DNA of 61,188 nucleotides from Myxococcaceae bacterium (GTDB taxonomy: Bacteria > Myxococcota_A > UBA9160): the NCBI GenBank assembly GCA_905339255.1, contig CAJPFO010000004.1:1-61188 (forward strand), in the 5' to 3' direction. How positions within the stretch are numbered: position 1 is the first letter of the stretch; every line of letters begins with the position of its first letter. Both the position numbers and the translations under genes were made by a program. The notes under the pieces were generated by a model. It saw only the letters and a list, made by a program, of their open reading frames with translations. It was not told the origin of the DNA and did no database searches. This document shows, one piece after another, positions 17,445 to 25,295 of the stretch.

Positions 17445-18512
17445 CTGCAGCTCGTCTGCTTCGAGCACCGAGGCGTCGGACGTGCGACCGCAGCGCCGGC
17501 GCGCGACGCGGTGGGATTCGAACGCCTCGCGCCTGCGTTCGAGGCGCGCGAGTCGGGCTGGCCGGGACGGCGGCGCCTCGGAGCGATCCTCACCGAAGGA
17601 CCGCGCGCGGGGGACGTGCTCGATCTGAACGGCACGCTCGCGGTACGGCTCGCGCTCGATGACGCCGGCGCACCCGAAGCCGAAGCGGACTCGCTGCTTC
17701 CGTCCGATCCCCTGGCTTTCCTCCGGCGCTTCGACGCGGCGCTTCGCGTCGCTCGTGAGACGCTCGACTTCGCACGCGACGTCCTCTCGCGCTGGGACGG
17801 ACCCGACCTCGACCGCGCCGGAGCCCTGCGCGCACGCCGCGACGTTCGCCTCGCGTCCCCCGTTCCGCGACCCGGCAAGATCGTCGCCGTGGCGCGGAAC
17901 TACCGCGCCCACGCTGCCGAGCAGGGCGAGACCACGCCCCCCGAGGAGCCGGTGATCTTCTTGAAGGCCCCCTCCGCCGTGATCGGCCCCGAAGACGACA
18001 TCGTGCTTCCCGACGCCGCGAAAGAAGTCGATTACGAGGGGGAGCTCGCGGTCGTGATCGGGCGACGAGCGAGGCGTGTCGCCGCCGCCGATGCGCTCGA
18101 CTTCGTGGCGGGATACACGGTTGCGAACGACGTCTCGGCGCGCGACTTCCAGGGTCGGCGCGGGCAGCACTTCCTCGGAAAATCCTGCGACACGTTCGCC
18201 CCGCTCGGTCCGGCGCTCGTCACCTGCGACGAAGTGCCGGATCCGCAGGAGCTCGGAATCGAGACTCGCGTCTCGGGCGAGATGCTCCAGTCGGCGCGGA
18301 CCGGCGAGATGATCTTCCCGATCGCGGAGCTCGTCGCCTTCGTCACGAGGCTCATGACGCTCGAGCCCGGAGACGTGCTCCTCACGGGAACCCCAGCGGG
18401 AGTCGGCCAGGCGAGGCGGCCGCCGCGCTGGCTTCGGGATGGGGACGTCGTCGAGATCTCGATCGAGAAGGTCGGACGTCTCCACAACTACGTCCGCAGC
18501 GGAAAGGACTGA
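17445..18512 (+). CDS. Fumarylacetoacetate hydrolase (FAH) family protein
   Basis: A 355-residue protein. The FAH C-terminal domain is clear: RPGKIVAVARNYRAHAAE, then IFLKAPSAVIGPEDDI, the metal-binding YEGELAVVIGR, VANDVSARDFQ, and the end LEPGDVLLTGTPAGVG. Members hydrolyse or decarboxylate C-C bonds of keto acids in aromatic degradation using Mg2+ or Mn2+; the substrate is unknown here. The family N-terminus usually reads M-K-L-V-x-F-E. The matching residues (QLVCFEHRG) are preceded in frame by CTG at 17445, with GGAG five bases upstream, and no ATG, GTG or TTG fits. The next in-frame GTG is at 17511 and would remove the conserved start. A CTG start is therefore proposed. Confidence 0.82.
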   Translation: MQLVCFEHRGVGRATAAPARDAVGFERLAPAFEARESGWPGRRRLGAILTEGPRAGDVLDLNGTLAVRLALDDAGAPEAEADSLLPSDPLAFLRRFDAALRVARETLDFARDVLSRWDGPDLDRAGALRARRDVRLASPVPRPGKIVAVARNYRAHAAEQGETTPPEEPVIFLKAPSAVIGPEDDIVLPDAAKEVDYEGELAVVIGRRARRVAAADALDFVAGYTVANDVSARDFQGRRGQHFLGKSCDTFAPLGPALVTCDEVPDPQELGIETRVSGEMLQSARTGEMIFPIAELVAFVTRLMTLEPGDVLLTGTPAGVGQARRPPRWLRDGDVVEISIEKVGRLHNYVRSGKD

Positions 18513-18515
18513 ACC

Positions 18516-18788
18516 GTGCGCCGCATCTTCTTCGCATTCTCGATCGCGCTCGCTGCCGCACCCGTGCGTGCGGAGGTCCTCGACGTCGCGGCCGCCACGT
18601 GCAGCGACCTCGGCCATCATGCAGCCCGGCGCTTCTACGCCTTCTGGTTCGACGGCTACCTCGCCGCGAAGCAGGGCCGGACCGTCTCCGACGGCGAGAA
18701 GATGGAGCAGCGGATGGAGCGGGTCGCGAAGGCCTGCGAGGCGAACCCGGCGCAGAAGCTCCTTCCGCTCATCGAGAAGGAGAAGTAG
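18516..18788 (+). CDS. HdeA/HdeB-like small periplasmic protein
   Basis: A 90-residue protein beginning at GTG, three bases after the FAH stop, with AAGGA just upstream. Residues 1-19 are a signal peptide (FFAFSIALAAAPVRA). The mature region has two cysteines (29 in TCSDL, 74 in KACEANP) that can form a disulfide, and FWFDGYLAAKQG, resembling the aromatic-rich core of HdeA/HdeB acid-stress chaperones. Those proteins unfold at low pH and protect periplasmic clients. The family assignment rests on size, cysteine spacing and the C-x-A-N-P motif. Confidence 0.6.
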   Translation: MRRIFFAFSIALAAAPVRAEVLDVAAATCSDLGHHAARRFYAFWFDGYLAAKQGRTVSDGEKMEQRMERVAKACEANPAQKLLPLIEKEK

Positions 18789-18800
18789 CCGCGCACGCGA

Positions 18801-19322
18801 TCAGGAGGCGATCGGCTCGTAGACGACGAGCACCCGCTCACCGCTCGCGAAGCCACTCCGGAAACGATCGCGCCAGCGGCCGATCTCGCCCGGATACTTC
18901 TTCTCGTAGACGGCGATCAGGCGGTCGAAAAGCGCGTCGTCTTTGACGATGCGCGCCTGCGCGTCGAAGCTCGGCGCAGCGCGGAACGCCTCGTTCTTCC
19001 CGGTGAGCCCTTTCCAGCGGCCGTGATCTCCGACCCAGAGCCGCGCCTTGCGCGACCCCGTGGTTGCGCTTCGCGCCTTCCAGCCTTCGCGCGCCGTGAT
19101 GAGGACGACGTTTCCGTCGAGCCAGGCGAACCAGACTTCGCCGTGACAGCGGCTCTCCTGCCCGTCACCGCGAAGCGGCGAGACGTAGACGTAGGGGCTC
19201 GTATCGAGAAGCGCCGTCGCCTCCCCGGAAAGGCCTGCGGCGCGCGCCGGCCTTCCGATCCAGGGCAGCGCTCCCACCGCGAGCGCGATCCGCAGGAAAT
19301 CTCGCCGATCGATCCCCCTCAT
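18801..19322 (-). CDS. Tat-exported protein with PNPOx-like (FMN-binding split barrel) features
   Basis: A 173-residue protein. Its N-terminus carries a twin-arginine signal, DRRDFLRIALAVGALPW, with AxA cleavage near residue 29. The mature part (SPYVYVSPLRGDGQ, then EVWFAWLDGNVVLITA, EGWKARS, and KKYPGEIGRWRDRF) resembles the split-barrel fold of pyridoxamine-phosphate-oxidase-like proteins that bind FMN or F420. Tat export of a cofactor-bound oxidoreductase would fit. The start is ATG at 19322. Function is unknown and the fold call is by pattern only. Confidence 0.6.
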   Translation of the reverse strand: MRGIDRRDFLRIALAVGALPWIGRPARAAGLSGEATALLDTSPYVYVSPLRGDGQESRCHGEVWFAWLDGNVVLITAREGWKARSATTGSRKARLWVGDHGRWKGLTGKNEAFRAAPSFDAQARIVKDDALFDRLIAVYEKKYPGEIGRWRDRFRSGFASGERVLVVYEPIAS

Positions 19323-19378
19323 CGCCCCTCCGCTCGCGCGGCGTTCGCGAAGTCTCCCCCGCAGACACCGGGCCGAGA

Positions 19379-20155
19379 TCAGATTCCCGAGCCTTCTTTC
19401 TCCTCGCCGACGTGGATCCCGCACTCCTTCGTCTCGGCGTTCTCCCACCACCAGCGGCCCGCTCGAATGTCGTCTCCGGGCTGGATCGCCCGGGAACACG
19501 GCTCGCAGCCGACCGAAGGATAGCCCTGCGCATGGAGACGGTTCACGGGCACGTCGTGCTCGCGGACGTAGCGCCAGACGTCGTCGTGGCTCCAATCGGC
19601 GAGCGGGTTGAGCTTCAAGATCCCGCCGTGCACGTGGTCGATCTCGACCTTGCGGGTCTCGGTGCGGGTCACGCTCTGCTCGCGGCGAAGGCCCGAGACC
19701 CATGCGTCGAGATCGGCCAGGTGGCGTTTCATCGGCTCGACCTTGCGAAGCCGGCAGCAGAACTGGCGCTTCTCGACGCTCTCGTAGAAGAGATTCGCTC
19801 CGTGTTCGCGGACCATCGCCTGGACGGCGGAGGCCTCGGGCAAGAGCACCTCGACGCTCTTTTCGTAGCGGTCACGGACGCGATCGACGAGGTCGTGGGT
19901 GGCCTGGGGAAGCCTTCCCGTATCGAGCACGAAGACCCGCGAGGTGGGCTCGATGCGATGCATCATGTCGAGCAGCACCATGCCCTCGGGGCCTCCGAAG
20001 GAGGCCGAGAGTGCGAGACGCGGATGAAAATTCTTGATCCCCCAGATCAATATTTCTCGGGCGTCCAGCCGCTCCAGTGCCCCCTCGGCAATCTCGGCCG
20101 AGATTCGAGCGGAAACCTGGGTTCTAGTCGGTTCGAGCCGAGCCATCGAGGACAT
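19379..20155 (-). CDS. cysH: Phosphoadenylyl-/adenylyl-sulfate reductase (CysH family)
   Basis: A 258-residue cytoplasmic enzyme that reduces activated sulfate to sulfite in assimilation. The PP-loop region is SASFGGPEGM (50-59), and DTGRLPQATHDL follows. Cys133-Cys134 and Cys217-x-x-Cys220 are the four ligands of the [4Fe-4S] cluster of plant/Pseudomonas-type reductases; Cys245 in ECGIH is the catalytic nucleophile. Presence of the cluster cysteines favours APS over PAPS as substrate. No cysD, cysN or sulfite reductase genes are in the window. Start ATG 20155; a second in-frame ATG is at 20146. Confidence 0.92.
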   Translation of the reverse strand: MSSMARLEPTRTQVSARISAEIAEGALERLDAREILIWGIKNFHPRLALSASFGGPEGMVLLDMMHRIEPTSRVFVLDTGRLPQATHDLVDRVRDRYEKSVEVLLPEASAVQAMVREHGANLFYESVEKRQFCCRLRKVEPMKRHLADLDAWVSGLRREQSVTRTETRKVEIDHVHGGILKLNPLADWSHDDVWRYVREHDVPVNRLHAQGYPSVGCEPCSRAIQPGDDIRAGRWWWENAETKECGIHVGEEKEGSGI

Positions 20156-20196
20156 CGGACGAAGCCTAGTGCCCGACGTCCCAGAAGCAACCCAGG

Positions 20197-20226
20197 CATA
20201 TTTCCTACCAATTTATGATCATTTTT
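20197..20226. promoter_or_regulatory. AT-rich island upstream of cysH
   Basis: About 30 bases with only about a quarter G+C, in DNA of about 70% GC. On the cysH strand it contains ATGATCAT and TTGGTAGGAAATATG. It is probably the cysH promoter/operator; no exact factor site is assigned. Confidence 0.4.
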
Positions 20227-20524
20227 GGCCGAGCCACTCCTCGATCGAGCGAAGCTTGTCGCCCATCGCGACCACGCGATCCCGGCGGTCGTCCATCTTG
20301 AGGACCGTCGAGACCCGCTTCGCACCCGCGGCAAAGACCGCCTCCTGCATGCGTCGCACGAGCGCGAAGATCTCGTCCGGATCCCCCTCGAGCGTCGTGA
20401 ACATCGAGCCGAGCTCGTAGCGGACCCTCTCCTGCGCGCGAACCACGCGCAAGGCCTCGGCCACCCAGCGCGCGACGCTCGGCCCTTCTCCGATCGGTGA
20501 GATGCTGACCGCGACGATCGCCAT
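20219..20524 (-). CDS. MTH1187/YqgV-family thiamine-binding protein
   Basis: A 101-residue ferredoxin-like-fold protein of the UPF0045 family. It starts MAIVAVSISPIGEGPSVARWV, then YELGSMFTTLEGD, and ends RVSTVLKMDDRRD, matching the family pattern in order. Members are small cytoplasmic proteins binding thiamine or related pyrimidines; the physiological role is unclear. GAGGG precedes the ATG at 20524. The palindrome ATGATCAT overlaps the stop. It lies upstream of cysH on the same strand, 63 bases apart, and diverges from the CoA-transferase gene. Confidence 0.85.
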   Translation of the reverse strand: MAIVAVSISPIGEGPSVARWVAEALRVVRAQERVRYELGSMFTTLEGDPDEIFALVRRMQEAVFAAGAKRVSTVLKMDDRRDRVVAMGDKLRSIEEWLGQK

Positions 20525-20624
20525 CGAGCCCTCCTCGTTTCGGCCGGGCGGCCTTCCGTCCGGTCGTCCCGCGCTGCATCATGCCTCGGCCGGAGCACCC
20601 CGGCCCCTCCCGAAGGAGTCGGCC

Positions 20625-21842
20625 TTGAAGCCCGCCGGTGTCGATCGATCCGACGCGTCCTCTCGGCGCCCCCTCGACGGGCTTCGCGTGCTCGACCTCT
20701 CGCGGGTCCTGGCAGGGCCGCATTGCGCACGCCTTCTCTGCGACCTCGGCGCCGACGTCGCGAAGGTCGAGCCGCCCGAGGGCGATCTGCTCCGCTTCTA
20801 CGAGCCGCGGCAGCACTCGCTCTCGTGGTACTTCAGCCAGCACAACACCGGAAAGCGGAATCTCTCGATCGATCTTTCGCGCGCGGAGGGAGTCGAGGTC
20901 GTTCGTGCGCTCGCCGATCACTCGGACGTTCTCGTCGAGAACTTCCGCCCCGGCGTGATGGATCGGCTCGGGCTCGGCTTCGAGCAGCTCGCAGGGACCA
21001 ACCCGCGGCTCGTCTACGCTTCGATCAACGGCTTCGGCGCCTCGAGCCCCGAAGCGGCGCGACGCGCGTACGCGAACGTCATCCACGCCCGGATGGGGCT
21101 CCTCGAACGAGAGGCCCGCAACGCCGACCGTCCTCCCCAGGCGCTCGGCTGGAACGCTGCCGACGTGACGGCAGCCCTCCACGCAGTGATCGGAATCCTC
21201 GCCGCCTTGCAGCAGCGCGAGCGCACGGGACGCGGGCAGCACGTCGAGGTGGCAATGCTCGATGCGATGCTCGCGGCCGACGACGTGGCCGTGAACCTCG
21301 CCAATGGCAAGCAAACGCTCGAGGCACCGGGCGACGCGATCTTCGAGGTCGGAGGCGAACCGCTCTTCGTCGCCGGCGTCGTCGGCATGGGCTCCCGCGG
21401 GATCTTCAGGGCCATGCGCAGACCCGATCTCGCGAGCGACCCCCGCTTCTCGACTCCCGCGCGCCGTCGCGAGAACGCCGCCGAGCTCCGTTCGCTCGTC
21501 GGCGCATGGCTCGCGGGCTTTCCGGACCTCGCGAGCGCCGAGGCCGCCCTTGCTGCCGAGGGCATCGCGACGACCCGGGTCTACTCGACCGCCGAGGCGC
21601 TCCGGCTGCCTGAAGTCGAAGCGCGCGGCCTCGTGCGCGAGATCGACGATCGCGGCGGAGGGACCCTTCGCGTGATCGATTCCCCTTGGTGCTTCTCGGA
21701 GGCCTCGTCCGGCATTCGCGGCGTCGCCGCCTACCGCGGCGAGCACAACCGCGAGGTCCTCCGCGAGGTCGCCGGACTCGACGATTCCCGGATCGACGCC
21801 CTCGAGGCTTCGGGAATCCTCTCGTCCCGCAAGCCCGGGTAG
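20625..21842 (+). CDS. CaiB/BaiF family (class III) CoA-transferase
   Basis: A 405-residue cytoplasmic enzyme moving CoA between carboxylic acids. Residues 16-60 show the family start RRPLDGLRVLDLSRVLAGP, then ADVAKVEPPEGD and NTGKRNLSIDL. The catalytic Asp is probably D180 in NAADVTAALHAVIGILAAL, followed by TGRGQHVEVAMLDA. TTG at 20625 is chosen because AAGGAG lies seven bases upstream; the frame is open to 20502 but that stretch is not family-like. Substrates are unknown: the family spans carnitine, oxalate, succinyl-aryl and alpha-methylacyl-CoA reactions. Confidence 0.88.
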   Translation: MKPAGVDRSDASSRRPLDGLRVLDLSRVLAGPHCARLLCDLGADVAKVEPPEGDLLRFYEPRQHSLSWYFSQHNTGKRNLSIDLSRAEGVEVVRALADHSDVLVENFRPGVMDRLGLGFEQLAGTNPRLVYASINGFGASSPEAARRAYANVIHARMGLLEREARNADRPPQALGWNAADVTAALHAVIGILAALQQRERTGRGQHVEVAMLDAMLAADDVAVNLANGKQTLEAPGDAIFEVGGEPLFVAGVVGMGSRGIFRAMRRPDLASDPRFSTPARRRENAAELRSLVGAWLAGFPDLASAEAALAAEGIATTRVYSTAEALRLPEVEARGLVREIDDRGGGTLRVIDSPWCFSEASSGIRGVAAYRGEHNREVLREVAGLDDSRIDALEASGILSSRKPG

Positions 21843-21870
21843 GCGCCGTCCATCGAGGGCTCGGCCCGGA

Positions 21871-24861
21871 TCACGCGAGGCTTCGCAGCCGCCCTCCACG
21901 TCGGCGCCGGACGAACGGGAGCAGCGCTGCGAGCAGCTCGGGACCGACGAGCCCGCACGCGGTCTGCGGCGGGCTCACGATGGCGAGGCTCGCCGTCTCG
22001 GGCGCCGTGCAGCCCCGCGGATTGGCGACCGAAACCGTGAGCGTCGCTCCAGGCACGCGGTTGCCGACCGGGACGTACCATGCAGCGCCCGTGAACACGA
22101 CCGGGACCTCGGCGCCGTCGACGCGCACCACGAGGTCGGGATCGAAGCCGCTTCCGAGCACTCCGACCCAGGTCCCGGGCGGCGCGCTCGCGGGAGCAAC
22201 TCCGGCGAGCGAGATCGCGGCGTCCGCGCAGACCTCGTCACAGACATCACCCACGCCGTCTCCATCGCCGTCGCCCTGCGCCGGGTTCGGGAGCGCGGGA
22301 CAGTTGTCGCCCGAGTCTGCGACGCCGTCCCCGTCCGCGTCGGGAATCGTCACCACGACCGATGCATCGGCCGTCGCGCCGATCGCGTCGGAGATCACGA
22401 GGCGGACCTCGAAGCGACCCGGCGCTGCGTAGGCGTGCTCGGGTTCGGTCTCGGACGACGTCGCGCCATCGCCGAAGTCCCAGAGCGCCGAAAGCGCCGT
22501 CCCTTCCGGATCGGACGATCCCTCGATCGTGAAACTCGCGAGGAGCGCGTCCGCGCCGCTGCCGATCGAGAAGCCCGCGACCGCCAGCGGAGGGCGGTTC
22601 TCGAAGAGCGCCGTGACGGTGATCGGTTCCTCCCCGATGGCGAGCAGACGAGAGCTTGCCGCGAGTCCGTCGGACCAGCCGGAGAAGGTCCGGCCCTCCT
22701 GGATCGGGTCGACGCTCACGGTCTGCTGCGAGCCGACCACCGGATGCACGATCGCCGGAGTCGAGAGCTCGAGACCCTCGTCCTCGTACGAGATCCGCAT
22801 CCCGGTCGGCTCCGAAAGCAAGGTCACACTGCCCTCGACGGGAAAGAGATCGACACAGCGAACGTCGGTGAGGGTTCCCGAGACGGTCGCCGTCATGCAG
22901 AGCTCGAAGCGCACGTCGTCGCCGTGCTCGTCGACCACGAAGCTTCCCCCCGCGCTGTTCGGGAGCGTGTCGTAGTGGACGTGCTCGTGGTGATGCGTGC
23001 GGAGCTCCCAGGAGAGCTGCGAGGGGTCGATCGGGAGCCCTGCCTCGGTCGCGAAACCCGAGTACGCGATCGTGTCTCCGATCCGATACTCCGAATCGTC
23101 GACGGGGCTCGTGATCGTCGCAACCGGCGGACTATGGCCCACGGTGATCACGACCTCGACGGTGCCACTCGCGAACGGAGTGGTCGTCTCGGAGATCGTG
23201 AGCGAGGCCGTGTAGACCCCGGCGGTCGAGTAGACGTGGGTCGGGTGCGGATCGCTCGAAGTCGTACCGTCCCCGAAATCCCAACTCGTCGTGAGCGGTT
23301 GCGCATCGGGATCGAAGCTTCCGAGGCTCGAGAAGGCGACCTCGAGCGGAGTCGTTCCGATGGTCGGCGTCGCGGCCGCCACGGCCGTCGGCGGCGTGTT
23401 GCCACCCGCCGTGTAGCGGATCCGTCGCACTTCGCTTCCAGTGCTGCCGTACACCACGACGTAGAGGTTCGTGTCGGGGCCGATCAACGCCTGGACCATT
23501 CCGATCCCGGACTCTCGCGCGAAGTTCCCGACGCTCGCGCGGCCGAGGTCATCGAAGGAAAGCGTGCGGATCCAGCGCCGGTTGTAATCGAGAATGAAGA
23601 GCGAGTTTCGAAACTCCGCCGGATACACGCTTCCGGTGTAGAAGGCGCCCGCATTGGCCGAAGCGCCACCCGACACCCCGTATCCGTCGGTCGAGTGATT
23701 GTATGCGAAGACGGGGGCTCGAACGGCGCCGAGGCCCTGCGAGTAGATCGCGCTGCACGAGGCGCTCGTCGCGGAGTTCGTCCGATAGCTCGACTGCTGG
23801 AGGCTCGTCGTGTTGCCGCCCTCGTTGCCGCCTCCCGAGACGACGCCGCCCTCGTAGCAGGGCCAACCGAAGTTCGCGCCCTTCCCGGTGTTGATCTCCT
23901 CCCACGCGTTCCAGCCGACATCGCCCACGAAGGGCTCGTTCGTGATCGGGTTCAACGTGAAGCGGAACGGGTTGCGAAGCCCGAGCGCCCACACCTTCGA
24001 CCGGTTCGATCCCGGCGCCCCGGGTTCGAAGAAGGGATTGTCGGGAAGTCCTTCGCCCGTTTCGGGATCGATCCGCAGGATCTTCCCGGCGAGGCTGTCG
24101 AGGTTCTGCGCACGAAGCGCTCGCGGGTCGACTCCCCCGTAGTTCGACCCGTCTCCGCTTCCGACGAAAAGAGACCCGTCGCTCCCGAAGAGCACGGTTC
24201 CGATCGTATGCGAGTTCTCGTCGGCCGGGATGCAGTCCTCGATCGGTGCACCCGTCATCGTGAGGCCCGTCATGCACGAGGCCTTCGTGGTGTCGCGGCC
24301 GTTGCTCTCGTTGCCGATGTTCGATCGGACGCCGTTCTTGCCGACCAGGACCACGTGCCCGGGGCCGCCCGGGGCGGCCTGCGGCAGCTCGCTTCCGGCG
24401 ACCGCGACGTCGTGGTCGGACGCCGCATCCGCCGTCACGCGGACGAGCCGGCTCACCCGGGCTCCCCCGCCATTGGCGACGGTACCCGGAGGATCGTGCG
24501 TGAAGAGGAGGTAGACATACGGGCGTGTCGGAAAGTCCGGATCGAGCGTGATGCCGAGGAGCCCGCGGTCGTGATGGTCTCCGACCTGCGCGGAGAGATC
24601 GACGAACGGAGTCGTCCGGAGCGCTCCGTCCCTGAAGACGCGGACCACGCCGCTCTTGAGCGCGATGAAGAGCCGCCCGTCGCGGCTGAACGCGATCGAC
24701 GTCGCGAACGGCAGCCCTCCCGCGACGAGGTCCGAAGTGAAGCCGCTCGGGACGAAGCTCAGGACCGCCTTCGCCGGCGACGCCGCGAGCACCGGGAGCA
24801 GAAGGGCCGCCACGAAGCACACCTGCCGAAGCGCCCCCCCGGGTCGAATCGATCCACTCAT
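21871..24861 (-). CDS. Large secreted glucose/sorbosone-dehydrogenase-like protein with PKD domains and C-terminal anchor tag
   Basis: A 996-residue exported protein. Domains in order: signal peptide (1-32); a six-bladed propeller like PQQ-dependent soluble glucose dehydrogenases (40-480; GLLGITLDPDF, SGDGSNYGG, GLRNPFRF, ANFGWPCYEGG); a PKD domain (about 488-570, SWDFGDGTTSS); a linker beta domain; a second PKD domain (about 755-830, LWDFGDGATSS); a thrombospondin-type-3 calcium segment (about 835-875, DADGDGVADSGDNCP); an IPT-like region; and a tail CGLVGPELLAALLPF followed by RRRR. Cys, hydrophobic stretch and Arg cluster make a surface-sorting tag of MYXO-CTERM type rather than PEP-CTERM. 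Probable role: cell-surface sugar oxidation or carbohydrate binding. Confidence 0.82.
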   Translation of the reverse strand: MSGSIRPGGALRQVCFVAALLLPVLAASPAKAVLSFVPSGFTSDLVAGGLPFATSIAFSRDGRLFIALKSGVVRVFRDGALRTTPFVDLSAQVGDHHDRGLLGITLDPDFPTRPYVYLLFTHDPPGTVANGGGARVSRLVRVTADAASDHDVAVAGSELPQAAPGGPGHVVLVGKNGVRSNIGNESNGRDTTKASCMTGLTMTGAPIEDCIPADENSHTIGTVLFGSDGSLFVGSGDGSNYGGVDPRALRAQNLDSLAGKILRIDPETGEGLPDNPFFEPGAPGSNRSKVWALGLRNPFRFTLNPITNEPFVGDVGWNAWEEINTGKGANFGWPCYEGGVVSGGGNEGGNTTSLQQSSYRTNSATSASCSAIYSQGLGAVRAPVFAYNHSTDGYGVSGGASANAGAFYTGSVYPAEFRNSLFILDYNRRWIRTLSFDDLGRASVGNFARESGIGMVQALIGPDTNLYVVVYGSTGSEVRRIRYTAGGNTPPTAVAAATPTIGTTPLEVAFSSLGSFDPDAQPLTTSWDFGDGTTSSDPHPTHVYSTAGVYTASLTISETTTPFASGTVEVVITVGHSPPVATITSPVDDSEYRIGDTIAYSGFATEAGLPIDPSQLSWELRTHHHEHVHYDTLPNSAGGSFVVDEHGDDVRFELCMTATVSGTLTDVRCVDLFPVEGSVTLLSEPTGMRISYEDEGLELSTPAIVHPVVGSQQTVSVDPIQEGRTFSGWSDGLAASSRLLAIGEEPITVTALFENRPPLAVAGFSIGSGADALLASFTIEGSSDPEGTALSALWDFGDGATSSETEPEHAYAAPGRFEVRLVISDAIGATADASVVVTIPDADGDGVADSGDNCPALPNPAQGDGDGDGVGDVCDEVCADAAISLAGVAPASAPPGTWVGVLGSGFDPDLVVRVDGAEVPVVFTGAAWYVPVGNRVPGATLTVSVANPRGCTAPETASLAIVSPPQTACGLVGPELLAALLPFVRRRRGGRLRSLA

Positions 24862-24915
24862 GACGAGCTCCGATCTGCGCCGATTCGAGCCCGATCGAGC
24901 GGGAACCGATCGCGG

Positions 24916-24932
24916 TGCACCGTGGATTCCAA
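24916..24932 (-). promoter_or_regulatory. Possible sigma-54-like promoter for the large secreted protein
   Basis: On the minus strand GG and GC are spaced by exactly ten bases (TTGG...GTGCA), about 55-70 bases before the ATG at 24861. The flanking bases match the consensus only partly, so this is weaker than the site at 27525-27540. Confidence 0.2.
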
Positions 24933-25034
24933 CTCGTTGAGTGGCTCCGGGGGCGCGACTCGTGTCACGAGCGGGCCTTCTCTCGTCCCGGAAACCCGGT
25001 CGTGCGCTGCGTTGCTCGGCGGCCCGGGGGAGCG

Positions 25035-25295
25035 CTACCCGCCAGAAAGCGCCTGGAGGACGTGGATCTCGTCCTCCTCGCCGATCGCGGTCCCGAGCGA
25101 ACGGACGGCGACGCGGTTCACGAAGATCCGTACGTGCGGGCGGAGCCTCCCCTGCTCGTCGACGATGCGGAAGCGCAGGCCCGGGTGGCGACGGTCGAGG
25201 TCGTCGAGAAGTTCCGCAATCGAGCCCCCGTGTGCCTCCACCTCGTCACGCTGATTGGTGTAGGAGTGGAGCGGCGAAGCGATCCGGACCTTCAC
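25035..25295 (-). CDS. MoaD/ThiS-family ubiquitin-like protein
   Basis: An 86-residue beta-grasp protein ending exactly in LSGG. The diglycine end is the mark of MoaD, ThiS and relatives that carry sulfur as a C-terminal thiocarboxylate. Other family features are ELLDDLDRRHPGLRFRIVDE, HVRIFVNR and EEDEIHVLQALSGG. GTG at 25295 overlaps the stop of the upstream Asp-box gene (GTGA); another in-frame GTG is at 25304. No activating ThiF/MoeB enzyme, molybdopterin or thiamine gene is in the window, so the target pathway is open. Translational coupling ties it to the Asp-box protein. Confidence 0.85.
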   Translation of the reverse strand: MKVRIASPLHSYTNQRDEVEAHGGSIAELLDDLDRRHPGLRFRIVDEQGRLRPHVRIFVNRVAVRSLGTAIGEEDEIHVLQALSGG

